64,000 nt of DNA, taken from positions 426,775 to 490,774 of the forward strand of contig NZ_JAAIVJ010000002.1 in assembly GCF_011008935.1 (NCBI RefSeq), given 5' to 3'. The notes beneath the pieces were generated by a model, which searched no databases, had not been told where the DNA came from, and was given only the letters and a program-made list of their open reading frames with translations. Shown here in pieces: positions 54,299-63,641 of this stretch. A program made the position numbers and the translations under genes. The DNA is from Tabrizicola oligotrophica. Lineage in GTDB: Bacteria; Pseudomonadota; Alphaproteobacteria; Rhodobacterales; Rhodobacteraceae. Every line of letters begins with the position of its first letter. Position 1 is the first letter of the stretch.

Positions 54299-56253
54299 CC
54301 GATGATGTGGGCGATCTGAAAGCTGCATTGCGCGCCGCGCCGCCCGCCGACCCGGCCGCCCGGGCCGAGGCCCTGCGGCTGGCGCTGGAAAATTTCGACC
54401 GGCTCCAAGGATCGGCCGATCCGGCCCGTCTCATGACAGACCGCCCCATGGAAGGGCGGGGTGTCTTGAGCGGAGCCTTCCAGATGTTGAAGAAGCTTGC
54501 CTCGCGGCCGGTGCTGGCCGCGACGACCTCGGCTGCGGCATTGGTCGCGGGGATGGTCATCGTCCTGCCGCTGATCGACCTGGGGGCGGTTCCCGGTACC
54601 GCGCCGAAACCTGTCGCCGTTGAGACCACCAACGAGTCGCGTCAGCGCATCGAGGAGGTCCCGGCTGAGGCCGAACAGTTGGCCTCCCCACCGGTGTTGG
54701 TCGCGCCAGCGCCCATGGCCAAGGCCGCCCCCGAAGGCGGAGCGATGACCCGAATGGCGGCCCCCGAGGCCGATGCCATGCTGGCCGACGCCCCCATGAT
54801 GGAAATGGCGATGGAGCCTGTGGCCGCTGCGGACCCTGACATGGCCGCCCCGCCCAAGGAAAATACCGAGGCCTTTGCGAACGCCCCCACCAACCCGGTG
54901 AAGGTGACGGCAGAGGAACCGGTTTCGACCTTTTCAATCGACGTCGATACTGCCAGCTATGCCATGGTCCGCCAGTCGCTGAACGCGGGCTTCCTGCCCG
55001 ATCCGGCTTCGGTCCGGGTCGAGGAGATGGTGAACCGTTTCCCCTATTCCTACCCCGCCCCCGCGGCGGATGAGGCGTTCCGCCCGACGGTTACTGTGAT
55101 GCCGACGCCTTGGAACCCGGGCACGCGGCTGGTGCATATCGCCATTCAGGGCGCGCTGCCCGAGGTCAAGGCCCGCCCGCCGCTCAATCTGGTGTTCCTG
55201 ATCGACACCTCAGGCTCGATGGACGACCCGATGAAGCTGCCGCTTCTGAAGCAATCGCTGGCGCTGGTCCTGCCGGAACTGCGGCCCGAGGATCAGGTTG
55301 CGATCGTCAGCTATGCCGGATCGGCCGGGCAAGTGCTGCCACCGACGCCAGCACGTGACCGCGCCGCGATCCTTGACGCGCTGGACCGGCTGGCGGCTGG
55401 CGGCTCGACCGCCGGGGCTGAGGGCATTGCGCTGGCCTATCAGGTGGCGCAGGGCATGACTGCCGAGGGTGAGGTTTCGCGCGTGCTCTTGGCGACGGAT
55501 GGCGATTTCAACGTTGGCATGGCCGATCCCGAGGCGCTGAAGGGGTTCATCGCCAGGGAACGCGAGGCGGGGATCTACCTGTCGGTTCTGGGCTTTGGTC
55601 GCGGCAATCTGGATGACGCCACGATGCAGGCGCTGGCGCAGAACGGCAACGGCATGGCGGCCTATATCGACAGCCTGTCCGAGGCCCGCAAGGTGCTGGT
55701 CGATCAGCTGACCGGGGCCTTGTTCCCGATTGCCGACAACGTGAAGATCCAGGTTGAGTGGAACCCGGTCGCGGTCGCGGAATACCGGCTGATCGGCTAT
55801 GAAACCCGCGCCCTGCGACGCGAGGATTTCAACAATGACAAGGTGGATGCCGGCGATATCGGCGCCGGTGCGCAGGTGACGGCGATCTATGAGATCACCG
55901 CGCCGGGCAGCCCGGCGCTGTTGAATGACCCGTTGCGCTATGGCGCGGCGACGCCGCCGACGCCGGGGGCCGAGCTTGGGTTCCTGCGCCTGCGGCACGT
56001 CGCGCCGGGCGAAACCGAGAGCCGGTTGCAGGAAACCCCGATCCTGCCCGAAATGTCGGCACCCGGGGACGAGGCGCGCTTTGCCGTGGCGATGGCGGGC
56101 TTTGGTCAATTGCTGACCGGGGCGACCTATCTGGGGGGCTGGGGCTGGTCGGAGGCCATTGCCCTGGCGCAAGGCGCGCGGGGTGAGGATGCCTTCGGCT
56201 ATCGCGCCGAAGCGCTTGGGCTGATGCGGCTTGCCGAGGCGCTGGACAGATAG
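54295..56253 (+). CDS. Membrane-anchored vWA-domain protein (YfbK type)
   Basis: 652-residue protein. Residues 1-65 form a helical cytoplasmic segment, a transmembrane helix is at about 73-95, and a Pro/Ala/Met-rich linker runs to about 205. The YfbK N-terminal module (STFSIDVDTASYAMVRQSLN) precedes a von Willebrand A domain with the MIDAS motif D304-T-S306-G-S308 (LIDTSGSMDD), and a DUF3520-like C-terminal part follows. Coupled to the ECF sigma gene by ATGA. The cytoplasmic N-terminus plus one TM helix resembles anti-sigma topology, so it may both anchor the sigma factor and sense the envelope (inference). Confidence 0.88.
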   Translation: MTDDVGDLKAALRAAPPADPAARAEALRLALENFDRLQGSADPARLMTDRPMEGRGVLSGAFQMLKKLASRPVLAATTSAAALVAGMVIVLPLIDLGAVPGTAPKPVAVETTNESRQRIEEVPAEAEQLASPPVLVAPAPMAKAAPEGGAMTRMAAPEADAMLADAPMMEMAMEPVAAADPDMAAPPKENTEAFANAPTNPVKVTAEEPVSTFSIDVDTASYAMVRQSLNAGFLPDPASVRVEEMVNRFPYSYPAPAADEAFRPTVTVMPTPWNPGTRLVHIAIQGALPEVKARPPLNLVFLIDTSGSMDDPMKLPLLKQSLALVLPELRPEDQVAIVSYAGSAGQVLPPTPARDRAAILDALDRLAAGGSTAGAEGIALAYQVAQGMTAEGEVSRVLLATDGDFNVGMADPEALKGFIAREREAGIYLSVLGFGRGNLDDATMQALAQNGNGMAAYIDSLSEARKVLVDQLTGALFPIADNVKIQVEWNPVAVAEYRLIGYETRALRREDFNNDKVDAGDIGAGAQVTAIYEITAPGSPALLNDPLRYGAATPPTPGAELGFLRLRHVAPGETESRLQETPILPEMSAPGDEARFAVAMAGFGQLLTGATYLGGWGWSEAIALAQGARGEDAFGYRAEALGLMRLAEALDR

Positions 56254-56285
56254 CGCGCCGCCAGACCGGCGACACGGGATGCAGG

Positions 56286-56317
56286 AAGGCCCGGGGCAGC
56301 TGCCTCCGGGCCTTTTT
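56286..56317. terminator. Terminator between the vWA gene and hsp20
   Basis: AAGGCCCGG and CCGGGCCTT form a 9-bp stem with an inner GCAGCTGC that can also pair, followed by TTTCTG on the plus strand. Probably ends both convergent transcripts. Confidence 0.8.
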
Positions 56318-56334
56318 CTGTCCGGCTGGGCGGA

Positions 56335-56814
56335 TCAGACCGCGCTGGTTTCGACCGGCTTGGCTTCGATTGCCGGGGTCTCGGTCGCGCCGGCGCGGCC
56401 AATCTCGATCCGGCGGGGCTTCATCGCCTCGGGCACTTCGCGGGCAAGATCAACGTGCAGCATGCCGTGTTCGTGGGCGGCCCCCGTCACGCGCACATGA
56501 TCGGCCAGCGCGAAGCGGCGTTCAAAGGCGCGGGTGGCAATGCCGCGGTGCAGATAGGTCTTGTCCGCGGTTTCCGGGGCCTTGCGGGCCGCAACGATCA
56601 GCGCGCCTTCCTTGACCTCGACCGACAGTTCCTCCGGGGTAAAACCGGCCACGGCGATCGAGATGCGATAGGCATCCTCGGCAGTCTTTTCGATGTTGTA
56701 GGGTGGATAGGTGGGCTGGGCCACATCGGCGGTCAGCGCGCGGTCCATCAGGTCGGCGATACGGTCAAAGCCGACGGTGGCACGGTAAAGGGGGGCAAAA
56801 TCAAAGCCACGCAT
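56335..56814 (-). CDS. Small heat-shock protein, Hsp20 family
   Basis: 159-residue alpha-crystallin-type chaperone of the IbpA kind. The start MRGFDFAPLYRATVGFDRIAD and the core YRISIAVAGFTPEELSVEVKEGALIV are typical, with the late GIATRAFERRFALADHV and the ExxxIxI-like end. It holds unfolded proteins during heat stress. Expression appears to be controlled by an RpoH-like promoter and an RNA thermometer-like leader. GGAGG is 5 nt before the ATG. Confidence 0.95.
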   Translation of the reverse strand: MRGFDFAPLYRATVGFDRIADLMDRALTADVAQPTYPPYNIEKTAEDAYRISIAVAGFTPEELSVEVKEGALIVAARKAPETADKTYLHRGIATRAFERRFALADHVRVTGAAHEHGMLHVDLAREVPEAMKPRRIEIGRAGATETPAIEAKPVETSAV

Positions 56815-56903
56815 GTCATCCTCCAGGAGCGATGTTATGGGCGCCCGCCCCGGGTTCGGGCACGGACAGGAAAGGCTCCCCGGCCCTTCGTGGCGCCGGG
56901 GAT
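56815..56903 (-). promoter_or_regulatory. ROSE-like RNA thermometer in the hsp20 leader
   Basis: On the transcript the last hairpin would pair UCGCUCC (56826-56832) with the Shine-Dalgarno UGGAGGA (56818-56825), matching the UYGCU box and masked ribosome site of ROSE elements. Upstream stems are CCCCGGC/GCCGGGG and GCCCGAACCC/GGGGCGGGC. Leader length of about 90 nt fits the class. Fold was drawn by eye. Confidence 0.5.
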
Positions 56904-56910
56904 AACAGCG

Positions 56911-56939
56911 ATCTGGGGAGAGGCCCCCGGAATTTCAAG
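56911..56939 (-). promoter_or_regulatory. RpoH (sigma-32)-type promoter of hsp20
   Basis: On the minus strand CTTGAAA (56933-56939) and CCCCAGAT (56911-56918) are separated by 14 bp, close to the CTTGAAA-N13-15-CCCCATNT heat-shock consensus. The predicted start near 56904 gives a leader of about 90 nt. Confidence 0.65.
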
Positions 56940-56955
56940 AGGCCGGAAGGGGGCG

Positions 56956-58008
56956 TCAGGCCCAGATATCACCCATGGTATAGCCGTTCGGCAGCGGGTC
57001 GTCGTGATCCAGCACCAGAGTGTTGATGCCGAAGATCCAGCTCGTGCCGCTGATCGTCGGCACCACGGCGGGGCGGTCGCCGATCCGCGCCTCGTCCACC
57101 AGCCGCCCGGTAAAGACGGTGCCGAGAATGCCCTGATGCCGGAAGTCCTGACCCAGCGGCAATTCCCCCTTGGCGTTCAACACCGCCATCTTGGCGCAGG
57201 TGCCGGTGCCGCAGGGGCAGCGGTCGATCGCCCCGGTCCAGGTGTTCGGGTCGTCCCATGACAGCGGGCCGGTCGCCATGGTGACGGCGTTCTTCCAGTC
57301 GGCCCGGGGATCGTCCGTCGGCCCGGAAAGTTGCGAGATGGTGATGCCGACGCCGGGGTAATCGGGATGCGCCACCGGAAGCTGCTCGATCGCCGCCTGC
57401 CGGATCATCGCCGAGACGCGCGCGATTTCGCGACCATGTTCCGGGATCAGTTCCAGCCCCTTGAACTGGCGCACATCGGCGATGACGTAGAACATGCCGC
57501 CCCAGCCGACATCCACCCGGACCTTGCCGAGATGCGGCACGTCGATTTCGGCATCCAGATGCGCGGCAAAGGCCGGCACATTGCGGAAGGTGACCGCCTT
57601 GACCTTGCCGTTCTGGCAATCGGCCCTGACCCGGATCAGCCCGGCCGGGGCCTCCAGCACCAGTTCCGTCACCGGCTCTTTCATCGGCAGGATGCCCATT
57701 TCCAGCAACACCGTCACGACCGAAATCGTGTTGCCACCGGACATCACCGGATATTCGACCTGTTCCATGATGATGTAACCCGCGTCCGCTTCGGGGTGCG
57801 AGGGCGGCACCAGCAGGTTGCAGCAATGCGCCGGATAGCCGCGCGGCTCGCGCAGGACCAGCTTGCGCAGCTGGTCGTCATTGGCTTCAAGCCAGCGCAT
57901 CTTTTCCAGAACCGAAGCCCCCGGAATATGTCCGACGCCGCCGGTGATGACCCGCATCGGAATGCCCGAATGCGTGTCGATGGCCTGTATCGTGCGCTTG
58001 AAACCCAT
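56956..58008 (-). CDS. Proline-racemase-family enzyme (hydroxyproline epimerase type) with Ser/Cys site
   Basis: 350-residue proline racemase superfamily protein. The first catalytic cysteine position is serine (S90 in VMSGGNTIS), and the second is C266 in RCPCGTGTC. Ser/Cys variants act as 4-hydroxyproline 2-epimerases and/or trans-3-hydroxyproline dehydratases in relatives, so one of these is likely rather than proline racemase. The rest (THSGIPMRVITGG, WIFGINTLVLDHDDP) is intact. Transcribed after a GcvA-like regulator gene, with an ATTAG/CTAAT dyad before it. Confidence 0.85.
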   Translation of the reverse strand: MGFKRTIQAIDTHSGIPMRVITGGVGHIPGASVLEKMRWLEANDDQLRKLVLREPRGYPAHCCNLLVPPSHPEADAGYIIMEQVEYPVMSGGNTISVVTVLLEMGILPMKEPVTELVLEAPAGLIRVRADCQNGKVKAVTFRNVPAFAAHLDAEIDVPHLGKVRVDVGWGGMFYVIADVRQFKGLELIPEHGREIARVSAMIRQAAIEQLPVAHPDYPGVGITISQLSGPTDDPRADWKNAVTMATGPLSWDDPNTWTGAIDRCPCGTGTCAKMAVLNAKGELPLGQDFRHQGILGTVFTGRLVDEARIGDRPAVVPTISGTSWIFGINTLVLDHDDPLPNGYTMGDIWA

Positions 58009-58092
58009 GGTCTGCCTCTGATCCTGATGGTGGTGGCCGCCATATCAGATACCGGAGCCAATCCGCGCAAACGAGAAATTTCCCGCCTGCCG

Positions 58093-58109
58093 CATTAGTA
58101 AAACTAATG
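58093..58109. promoter_or_regulatory. ATTAG/CTAAT dyad upstream of the epimerase
   Basis: CATTAGT-AAA-ACTAATG is a perfect 7-bp inverted repeat with a 3-bp spacer. CTAAT/ATTAG is the half-site used by GcvA-type LysR proteins and the T-N11-A geometry is met. It lies 85 bp before the epimerase start and after the regulator gene's stop. Confidence 0.6.
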
Positions 58110-58114
58110 GACTG

Positions 58115-59050
58115 TCAACGTCGCAGGTCCCGCAGCAGGTGGTCGACAAAGCGCTGCACCACAGGGCGCTGGCGGGATGAGGGATTGATCTTCATGAAAT
58201 TCGACCGCCCCGAGGTGATCTGCGCCGGATGGGCAAAGATCAGGTCGCCGCGTTGGATATGGCCGCGCACAAGGTTGTGGATGCCCAGCATCACGCCTTC
58301 GCCCGCCAGTGCAGCTTCGGTCAGAAGCGTGACCTTGTTGGTGGACAGGCTGAAGGCCGCCTTGCGATAGACCGCGCCCTGCGCCTGAAACCACTCCTCC
58401 CAGCCCAGGGGATGCCACTGGATCGCGCCCGAACTCCAGTGCCGTTCATGCAGGTGCAGAAGGTTGGTCTGGTTCAGGCTTTCGGGGTCGGGGAAGGGAC
58501 CGTGCGCCGCAAGATAGGCCGGGGTGCAGACGGGCTGGGCAACTTCGGGATACATCAGATGCAGGGTGTCGCCGATCTCGAACCGCTCGTTGCCGCACAA
58601 AAGCGCGATATCGACCCCGGAATGCTGGCTGAGCGCGGCATCTTCGTCCGAGGCCAGCACAGTAAAGCTGGTGCCGGGATGGTGGGCGCGGAAGCTGTCG
58701 ATCAAGGGCTTCAGCCAGAAGGCCGCCAGCGCGTCGGTTGCTGAAATCGTCACACTTTGCGAGGGGTCCCCGGGGCGCAACAGGCCGACGCCGGCGCTGA
58801 TGGCGTCAAGCCCGTCCGAGACCGCCGCCACCAGATCGACCCCGGCCGGAGTCAGCTCCAGCGCGTTGTGCTTGCGCAGGAACAGATCGGTTTCCAGGGC
58901 GCGCTCCAGAAGGCGGATCTGCTGGCTGATGGCGCCCTGGGTGATGTTCAGCTCGCGCGCCGCAAGGGTAAAACTGAGATGTTTCGCGGCCACCTCGAAG
59001 GTGGCGAGCGCGCCAAGAGAGGGCAGGTGCCTGCGATGGACAGGTTTCAC
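58115..59050 (-). CDS. LysR-family regulator, GcvA-like
   Basis: 311-residue LysR transcription factor. The winged HTH occupies residues about 8-66 (LPSLGALATFEVAAKHLSFT, AARELNITQGAISQQIRLLE), typical of the GcvA group, followed by the two-lobed effector domain. The start is a GTG. It lies upstream of the epimerase gene on the same strand, and ATTAG half-sites occur on both sides, so it probably regulates itself and hydroxyproline use. The effector is unknown. Confidence 0.92.
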   Translation of the reverse strand: MKPVHRRHLPSLGALATFEVAAKHLSFTLAARELNITQGAISQQIRLLERALETDLFLRKHNALELTPAGVDLVAAVSDGLDAISAGVGLLRPGDPSQSVTISATDALAAFWLKPLIDSFRAHHPGTSFTVLASDEDAALSQHSGVDIALLCGNERFEIGDTLHLMYPEVAQPVCTPAYLAAHGPFPDPESLNQTNLLHLHERHWSSGAIQWHPLGWEEWFQAQGAVYRKAAFSLSTNKVTLLTEAALAGEGVMLGIHNLVRGHIQRGDLIFAHPAQITSGRSNFMKINPSSRQRPVVQRFVDHLLRDLRR

Positions 59051-59357
59051 GAGAGGCCTGACAGGTAAGGCGCGCGCGGGGTGCGGCCGGGGTGCATTAG
59101 TGCAGCTATGCCACTGTGCCGGGAGTGGGCAAGGCTGTCAACGGCCATGCCGGCAGACGCCATGAACAGTTCACCGGTCCGGCAACCCTGCCGGCCTGCG
59201 ACAGAATTCCTCAGTGGCTTTCACCCCGCGAGCCGCCTAACATGGCGGAAAGCCCGGAACTAATCCGGCTGCGGGCCACATGGTTTGTTGCGGCTCCGGT
59301 TCATGCGGCACAAGGCCGACCGGATTTCGCGGCGGCCGTGCAGGGGCGTTGCGCGCG
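59051..59357. other. Gene-free region between the LysR gene and the ABC ATPase
   Basis: 307 bp between divergent genes with no convincing frame. It contains the second ATTAG-type site (59096-59110) close to the LysR start. No promoter for the ABC operon was identified with confidence, and the ATPase start has only a weak ribosome-binding site. Confidence 0.4.
59096..59110. promoter_or_regulatory. Second ATTAG half-site dyad by the LysR gene
   Basis: ATTAG-TGCAG-CTATG resembles ATTAG-N5-CTAAT with the last two bases changed, 46 bp upstream of the regulator start. Suits autoregulation by the LysR protein. Confidence 0.4.
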
Positions 59358-60074
59358 ATGGCAAGCAAGGACGAAACGGTTTTTCACGCCACGGGCCTGA
59401 CCAAGGTCTATCGCAGCGGCGCGCATGAGGTGCAGGCCCTGCGCGGGGTGGATTTCCAGGCGCGCAAGAGCGAATTCATCGTCATCCTCGGGCCGTCCGG
59501 GTCGGGAAAATCGACCTTCCTCAACATCGTCGGCGGGCTGGACCGGGCCAGCGGTGGCGAGGTCTGGTTCAGGGATCATCAGTTGACTGCACTCGATGAT
59601 CGCGGCCTGACGCAATACCGGCGCGATCATGTCGGCTTTGTCTTTCAGTTCTACAACCTCGTGCCCAGCCTGACCGCCCGCGAGAACGTGGCGCTTGTCA
59701 CCGAAATCGCCCGCCGCCCGATGTCGCCGGATGCAGCGCTGGCGCTGGTCGGTCTGTCGGACCGTCGCGACCACTTTCCCGCTCAGCTTTCGGGCGGCGA
59801 GCAGCAGCGGGTGGCGATTGCCCGCGCCATCGCCAAGAACCCCGAGGTGCTGCTCTGCGATGAACCGACCGGCGCGCTGGACAGTGCGACCGGGATCAAG
59901 GTGCTGGAGGCGCTGGCCGAGGTGAACCGCAAGGTCGGTGCGACAACGCTGGTCATCACCCACAACGCCGCGATCCGCGACATCGGGGACCGGGTGCTGC
60001 GCTTTGCCGACGGGCGGATCGTGGAGGAAACGGTCAATGCCACGAAAAAGCGCCCGGCGGAGGTGTCATGGTAA
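59358..60074 (+). CDS. ABC transporter ATP-binding protein (MacB/LolD-type)
   Basis: 238-residue ATPase. Walker [10 protein letters not shown], signature [14 protein letters not shown], Walker [12 protein letters not shown], with the LolD/MacB-type [18 protein letters not shown]. It pairs with the FtsX-like permease gene that overlaps its end by 7 bp. The ATG at 59358 removes an implausible Cys/Gly-rich extension. Likely exports a lipid, peptide or drug together with the downstream adaptor. Confidence 0.93.
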   Translation: MASKDETVFHATGLTKVYRSGAHEVQALRGVDFQARKSEFIVILGPSGSGKSTFLNIVGGLDRASGGEVWFRDHQLTALDDRGLTQYRRDHVGFVFQFYNLVPSLTARENVALVTEIARRPMSPDAALALVGLSDRRDHFPAQLSGGEQQRVAIARAIAKNPEVLLCDEPTGALDSATGIKVLEALAEVNRKVGATTLVITHNAAIRDIGDRVLRFADGRIVEETVNATKKRPAEVSW

Positions 60075-62434
60075 TCTCGCCCCTGCGCCGCAAGGTGCTG
60101 CGCGATCTGCGCAGGCTTTGGGCGCAGGCACTGGCCATCGCGCTGGTGCTGGCGGCGGGCGTGGCAACGCTGATCCTTGGCAACGGGGCCTATGCCTCGC
60201 TGTCCGAGACGCGGGCGCGATATTACGGCGAGTTCCGCTTTGCCGATGTCTTTGCCGATGTGACGCGCGCGCCCTTGGCGCTCATGGCGGAGGTTCGCGG
60301 CATCGCGGGCGTGCTGGCCGCCGAGGGGCGGATCGTGAAGCTTGCGCTGCTCGACTTGCCCGACATGGCGGAGCCGGGGACGATCCTGCTGGTTTCGCTG
60401 CCCGAGGCCGGGGAGGCGGGGCTGAACCAGCTTTATCTGCGGCAGGGCAGGTTGCCGGACTCGCAATCCGCCGACGAGGTGGTGGTGTCCGAAGGCTTTG
60501 CCACGGCGCACCGCCTGCGGCCGGGGTCGTCTCTCGCGGTGGTCATGAACGGCCAGCGCCGGACGCTGCGGCTCACCGGAGTCGTGCTGTCGCCCGAGTT
60601 CATCTATGCGCTTGGCCCCGGAGAGCTGATGCCGGACCCGCGCCGTTTCGGCGTCGCCTGGTTGCCACGTCCGGGCCTGGAGGCGGCGCACGATCTTGAG
60701 GGCGCGTTTTCCAATCTGGTGCTGAAGCTCGCCCCCGGCGCGGATGCCGACCGGGTGATCGAAGCGGTGGACCGGTTGACCGCGGCCTATGGCGGGGCGG
60801 GGGCGATCGGGCGGGCGGACCAGATCTCGCACGCCTTTCTGGATGCCGAATTGAGACAGCTGAGCGCCATGGTCAAGATCCTGCCGCCGGTCTTTCTCCT
60901 GGTTGCGGCGATGCTGGTGAACATGACGCTGTCGCGGCTGGTGACGCTGGAACGCGAGCAGATCGGGCTGTTGAAGGCCATCGGCTATTCGGGCCGTGCC
61001 ATTGCCCAGCACTATGTCGAATTCGTGCTGGCCGTCGCTGTCGTAGGCATCGCGATCGGCTTTGCCGCCGGGGCTTGGCTTGGCGCCGGGCTGGCCGGGC
61101 TGTATGCCCGGTTCTACGCCTTTCCGTTTCTGGTCTTTGCCCGTGACGCCGGGGTTTACGGCCTTGCTGCCCTTGTCACTGCCGGGGCCGCGGTTGCCGG
61201 GGCACTTTTCGCGGTGCGGGCGGTGCTGACGCTGCCGCCCGCCGTGGCCATGTCGCCGCCCGCGCCCGCAGATTACCGGTCGCGCATGGGCTTTGCCTTG
61301 CAGCATCTTGCGCTGCGCCAGACCGCAGTGATGACCGTCCGGCACCTGATCCGCTGGCCCCTGCGTACGGCGTCGGGTATTTTCGGCGTGGCGATGGCGG
61401 TTGCGGTTCTGGTCGCCTCGCTGTGGACCTTCGGCTCGATCGAGCGGCTGATCGACCTCACCTTCTTTCAGGCCGAGCGGCAGGACGTCACCGTCGCCTT
61501 TGCCGGTGCCGAGCCGGCGCGCGCCGTGCAGGCGGTGCGCCAGATGCCGGGGGTCCTGTTGGCCGAGCCCTATCGCAGCGTGGCCGCGCGGATCTCGCAT
61601 CGCACCCTGTCGCGCAAGGTGTCGATCACCGGGCGGCCCGCTGAAACCACGCTGTCGCGCGTCCTGTCGCCCGATGCCCGCCCGATGGCCCTGCCCGACG
61701 CCGGGCTGGTCCTGTCCGAGGCGCTGTGCGACGCCCTTGCTGTCCGTCCGGGCGATCTGGTGACGGTCGAGTTTCTGGAAGGCCAGCGCCGCACCATCAC
61801 CCTGCCGGTCAGTGGCCAGTCTCTCGGCTATGTCGGGCTGGGCGCGGCGATGGAGATTTCGGCCCTGAACCGCGCCATGCACGAAGGCGCGCTGATTTCG
61901 GGCGTCAACCTGATGCTGGACAAGGCGCAGGGTCCGGCCTTCTACGCCGCTGCCAAGGCGGCACCCAAGACCGGCTTTGTCATCGTGCTGGGCAGGACGG
62001 TCCAGAGGTTCCGCGACACGCTGGCGGAAAACATCACGGCGATGATCTCCGTCTATGTCGTGCTTGCTGCGATCATCGCAGTCGGGGTGATCTACAATTT
62101 TGCCCGCATTGCCCTGTCCGAACAGGGGCGCGATCTGGCCAGCCTGCGGGTTCTGGGCTTCACCAAGGCCGAAGTCTCGGGCATCCTGTTCGGAGAACTG
62201 GCTGTGATCGTGCTTCTGGCGCAGCCCTTGGGCTGGGGGATCGGGCATCTCATCGGCCTTGGCATGGTGACGGCCTTTTCTTCAGACCTTTACCGCGTGC
62301 CGCTGGTGATCGGTCGCGAGGTCTATGCGATGGCCAGTCTGGTTGTCTGCGCCGCCGCCCTCGCCTCGGCGCTGGCGGTGCGCCGCCGTATCAACCGCCT
62401 CGACATGATCGAGGTTCTGAAAACAAGGGAATGA
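60068..62434 (+). CDS. FtsX-like ABC permease
   Basis: 788-residue membrane protein with two FtsX/MacB-like membrane blocks. The first helix is at about residues 18-38, the next three at about 275-400, one at about 433-455 and the last three from about 655 to 775. Two large extracytoplasmic domains lie between them. The duplicated 4+4 helix layout is that of long lipoprotein/macrolide-type permeases encoded as a single chain. It overlaps the ATPase gene and sits 3 bp before the adaptor. Confidence 0.92.
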   Translation: MVISPLRRKVLRDLRRLWAQALAIALVLAAGVATLILGNGAYASLSETRARYYGEFRFADVFADVTRAPLALMAEVRGIAGVLAAEGRIVKLALLDLPDMAEPGTILLVSLPEAGEAGLNQLYLRQGRLPDSQSADEVVVSEGFATAHRLRPGSSLAVVMNGQRRTLRLTGVVLSPEFIYALGPGELMPDPRRFGVAWLPRPGLEAAHDLEGAFSNLVLKLAPGADADRVIEAVDRLTAAYGGAGAIGRADQISHAFLDAELRQLSAMVKILPPVFLLVAAMLVNMTLSRLVTLEREQIGLLKAIGYSGRAIAQHYVEFVLAVAVVGIAIGFAAGAWLGAGLAGLYARFYAFPFLVFARDAGVYGLAALVTAGAAVAGALFAVRAVLTLPPAVAMSPPAPADYRSRMGFALQHLALRQTAVMTVRHLIRWPLRTASGIFGVAMAVAVLVASLWTFGSIERLIDLTFFQAERQDVTVAFAGAEPARAVQAVRQMPGVLLAEPYRSVAARISHRTLSRKVSITGRPAETTLSRVLSPDARPMALPDAGLVLSEALCDALAVRPGDLVTVEFLEGQRRTITLPVSGQSLGYVGLGAAMEISALNRAMHEGALISGVNLMLDKAQGPAFYAAAKAAPKTGFVIVLGRTVQRFRDTLAENITAMISVYVVLAAIIAVGVIYNFARIALSEQGRDLASLRVLGFTKAEVSGILFGELAVIVLLAQPLGWGIGHLIGLGMVTAFSSDLYRVPLVIGREVYAMASLVVCAAALASALAVRRRINRLDMIEVLKTRE

Positions 62435-62437
62435 CCG

Positions 62438-63622
62438 ATGCGCCGCGTGACCTATGCCCTAGCCGCCCTTGTGATCGCAGGCCTTGCCTTCTGGGCCTTC
62501 CGGCCCGCCCCGGTCGAGGTCGAGCTTGCCGAAATCACCCCTCGCAGCTTTGACGTGCGGGTCGAAGAGGACGGTGTGGCGCGCATCCGCAATGTCTTTA
62601 CCATTTCGGCCAGCAATGCGGGCAGGCTGCAAAGGATCGGCCTGCATGCCGGCGATCCTGTGGTGGCCAATGAGACCGTGGTTGCGGTCATCGGACCGGC
62701 GGCGCCGGTGTTGCTTGACGCCCGCTCGCGCGCCATCGCCGAGGCAACCGTTGCCGCCGCACGGGCCGCAACCGATCTGGCGCGGGCGCAACTGGCACAG
62801 GCCGAAGCGGCGCTGGATCTGGCAACCAGCGAGGCCAACCGGACCCGGGCGCTTTATGAGCGTGGCACGGTGTCCGAGCGGGTCCGCGACACCGCGCTGA
62901 GCGCACACAAGACCGCCGAAACTGCGGTGTCCAGCGCGCTGGCAAACCTGTCCGTCCGCGAGAAGGAGTTGGAAAGCGCGCAGGCGGTGCTGCGGTCGGA
63001 CCAGACCCCGGACGCCGACCCCTGCTGCGTGAACATCGTGGCGCCAACTTCGGGCCGGGTGCTGCGGGTGCTGACCGAAAGCGAGCAGGTGGTGCAGCCG
63101 GGAACGCCGATCCTTGAAATCGGCGATCCGGGAAAGTTGGAAGTGGTGGTCGATCTTCTGTCCCGCGACGCAGTGCGCGTGCGCGAAGGGGCGGGGGCGG
63201 CGATCATCGGCTGGGGCGGTGCGGCGCTGGAGGCCCGGGTCGAGCGTATCGAGCCATCGGCCAGAACGCGGGTCTCGGCGCTGGGCATTGATGAACAACG
63301 GGTCGAAACCATCCTCTCGCTGCAGGGCGATCCGGCGGAATGGGCCGGGCTTGGCCATGGCTTCCGCGTTGTCGCGCGGATCACCCTCTGGCAGGGCGTG
63401 GATATCCTGTCCATTCCGGTCGGGGCGCTGTTCCGCGACGGATCGGACTGGGCGACCTTTGTCGTGACGGATGGGCGGGCGCGCCTGACACCCATCACGC
63501 TCGGGGAACGCAACGAGGAATTCGCGCAGGTTCTGTCGGGGGTTGCGGCCGGCGCTGCCGTGATCCTGCATCCCGGCGACACAGTGGCCGATGGGGTCAG
63601 CGTGGTGGGCCGGAAGGAATAG
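62438..63622 (+). CDS. HlyD/MacA-type periplasmic adaptor
   Basis: 394-residue membrane-fusion protein. An N-terminal hydrophobic segment (YALAALVIAGLAFWAF) anchors it, followed by a barrel-sandwich half, a coiled-coil hairpin at about residues 90-190 (Ala-rich heptads such as AAARAATDLARAQLAQ), and C-terminal beta domains. With the ATPase and permease it forms a tripartite exporter; an outer-membrane factor is not encoded here. The stop is 19 bp from the convergent ABC ATPase. Confidence 0.92.
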   Translation: MRRVTYALAALVIAGLAFWAFRPAPVEVELAEITPRSFDVRVEEDGVARIRNVFTISASNAGRLQRIGLHAGDPVVANETVVAVIGPAAPVLLDARSRAIAEATVAAARAATDLARAQLAQAEAALDLATSEANRTRALYERGTVSERVRDTALSAHKTAETAVSSALANLSVREKELESAQAVLRSDQTPDADPCCVNIVAPTSGRVLRVLTESEQVVQPGTPILEIGDPGKLEVVVDLLSRDAVRVREGAGAAIIGWGGAALEARVERIEPSARTRVSALGIDEQRVETILSLQGDPAEWAGLGHGFRVVARITLWQGVDILSIPVGALFRDGSDWATFVVTDGRARLTPITLGERNEEFAQVLSGVAAGAAVILHPGDTVADGVSVVGRKE

Positions 63623-63641
63623 CCCGCCCCGTCCCCCCCCG

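Noticed and set aside
59783..62248. Open frame of 821 codons antisense to the ABC permease
   Set aside because: Rich in Arg/Gln/His with no motifs, opposite a well-defined membrane protein.
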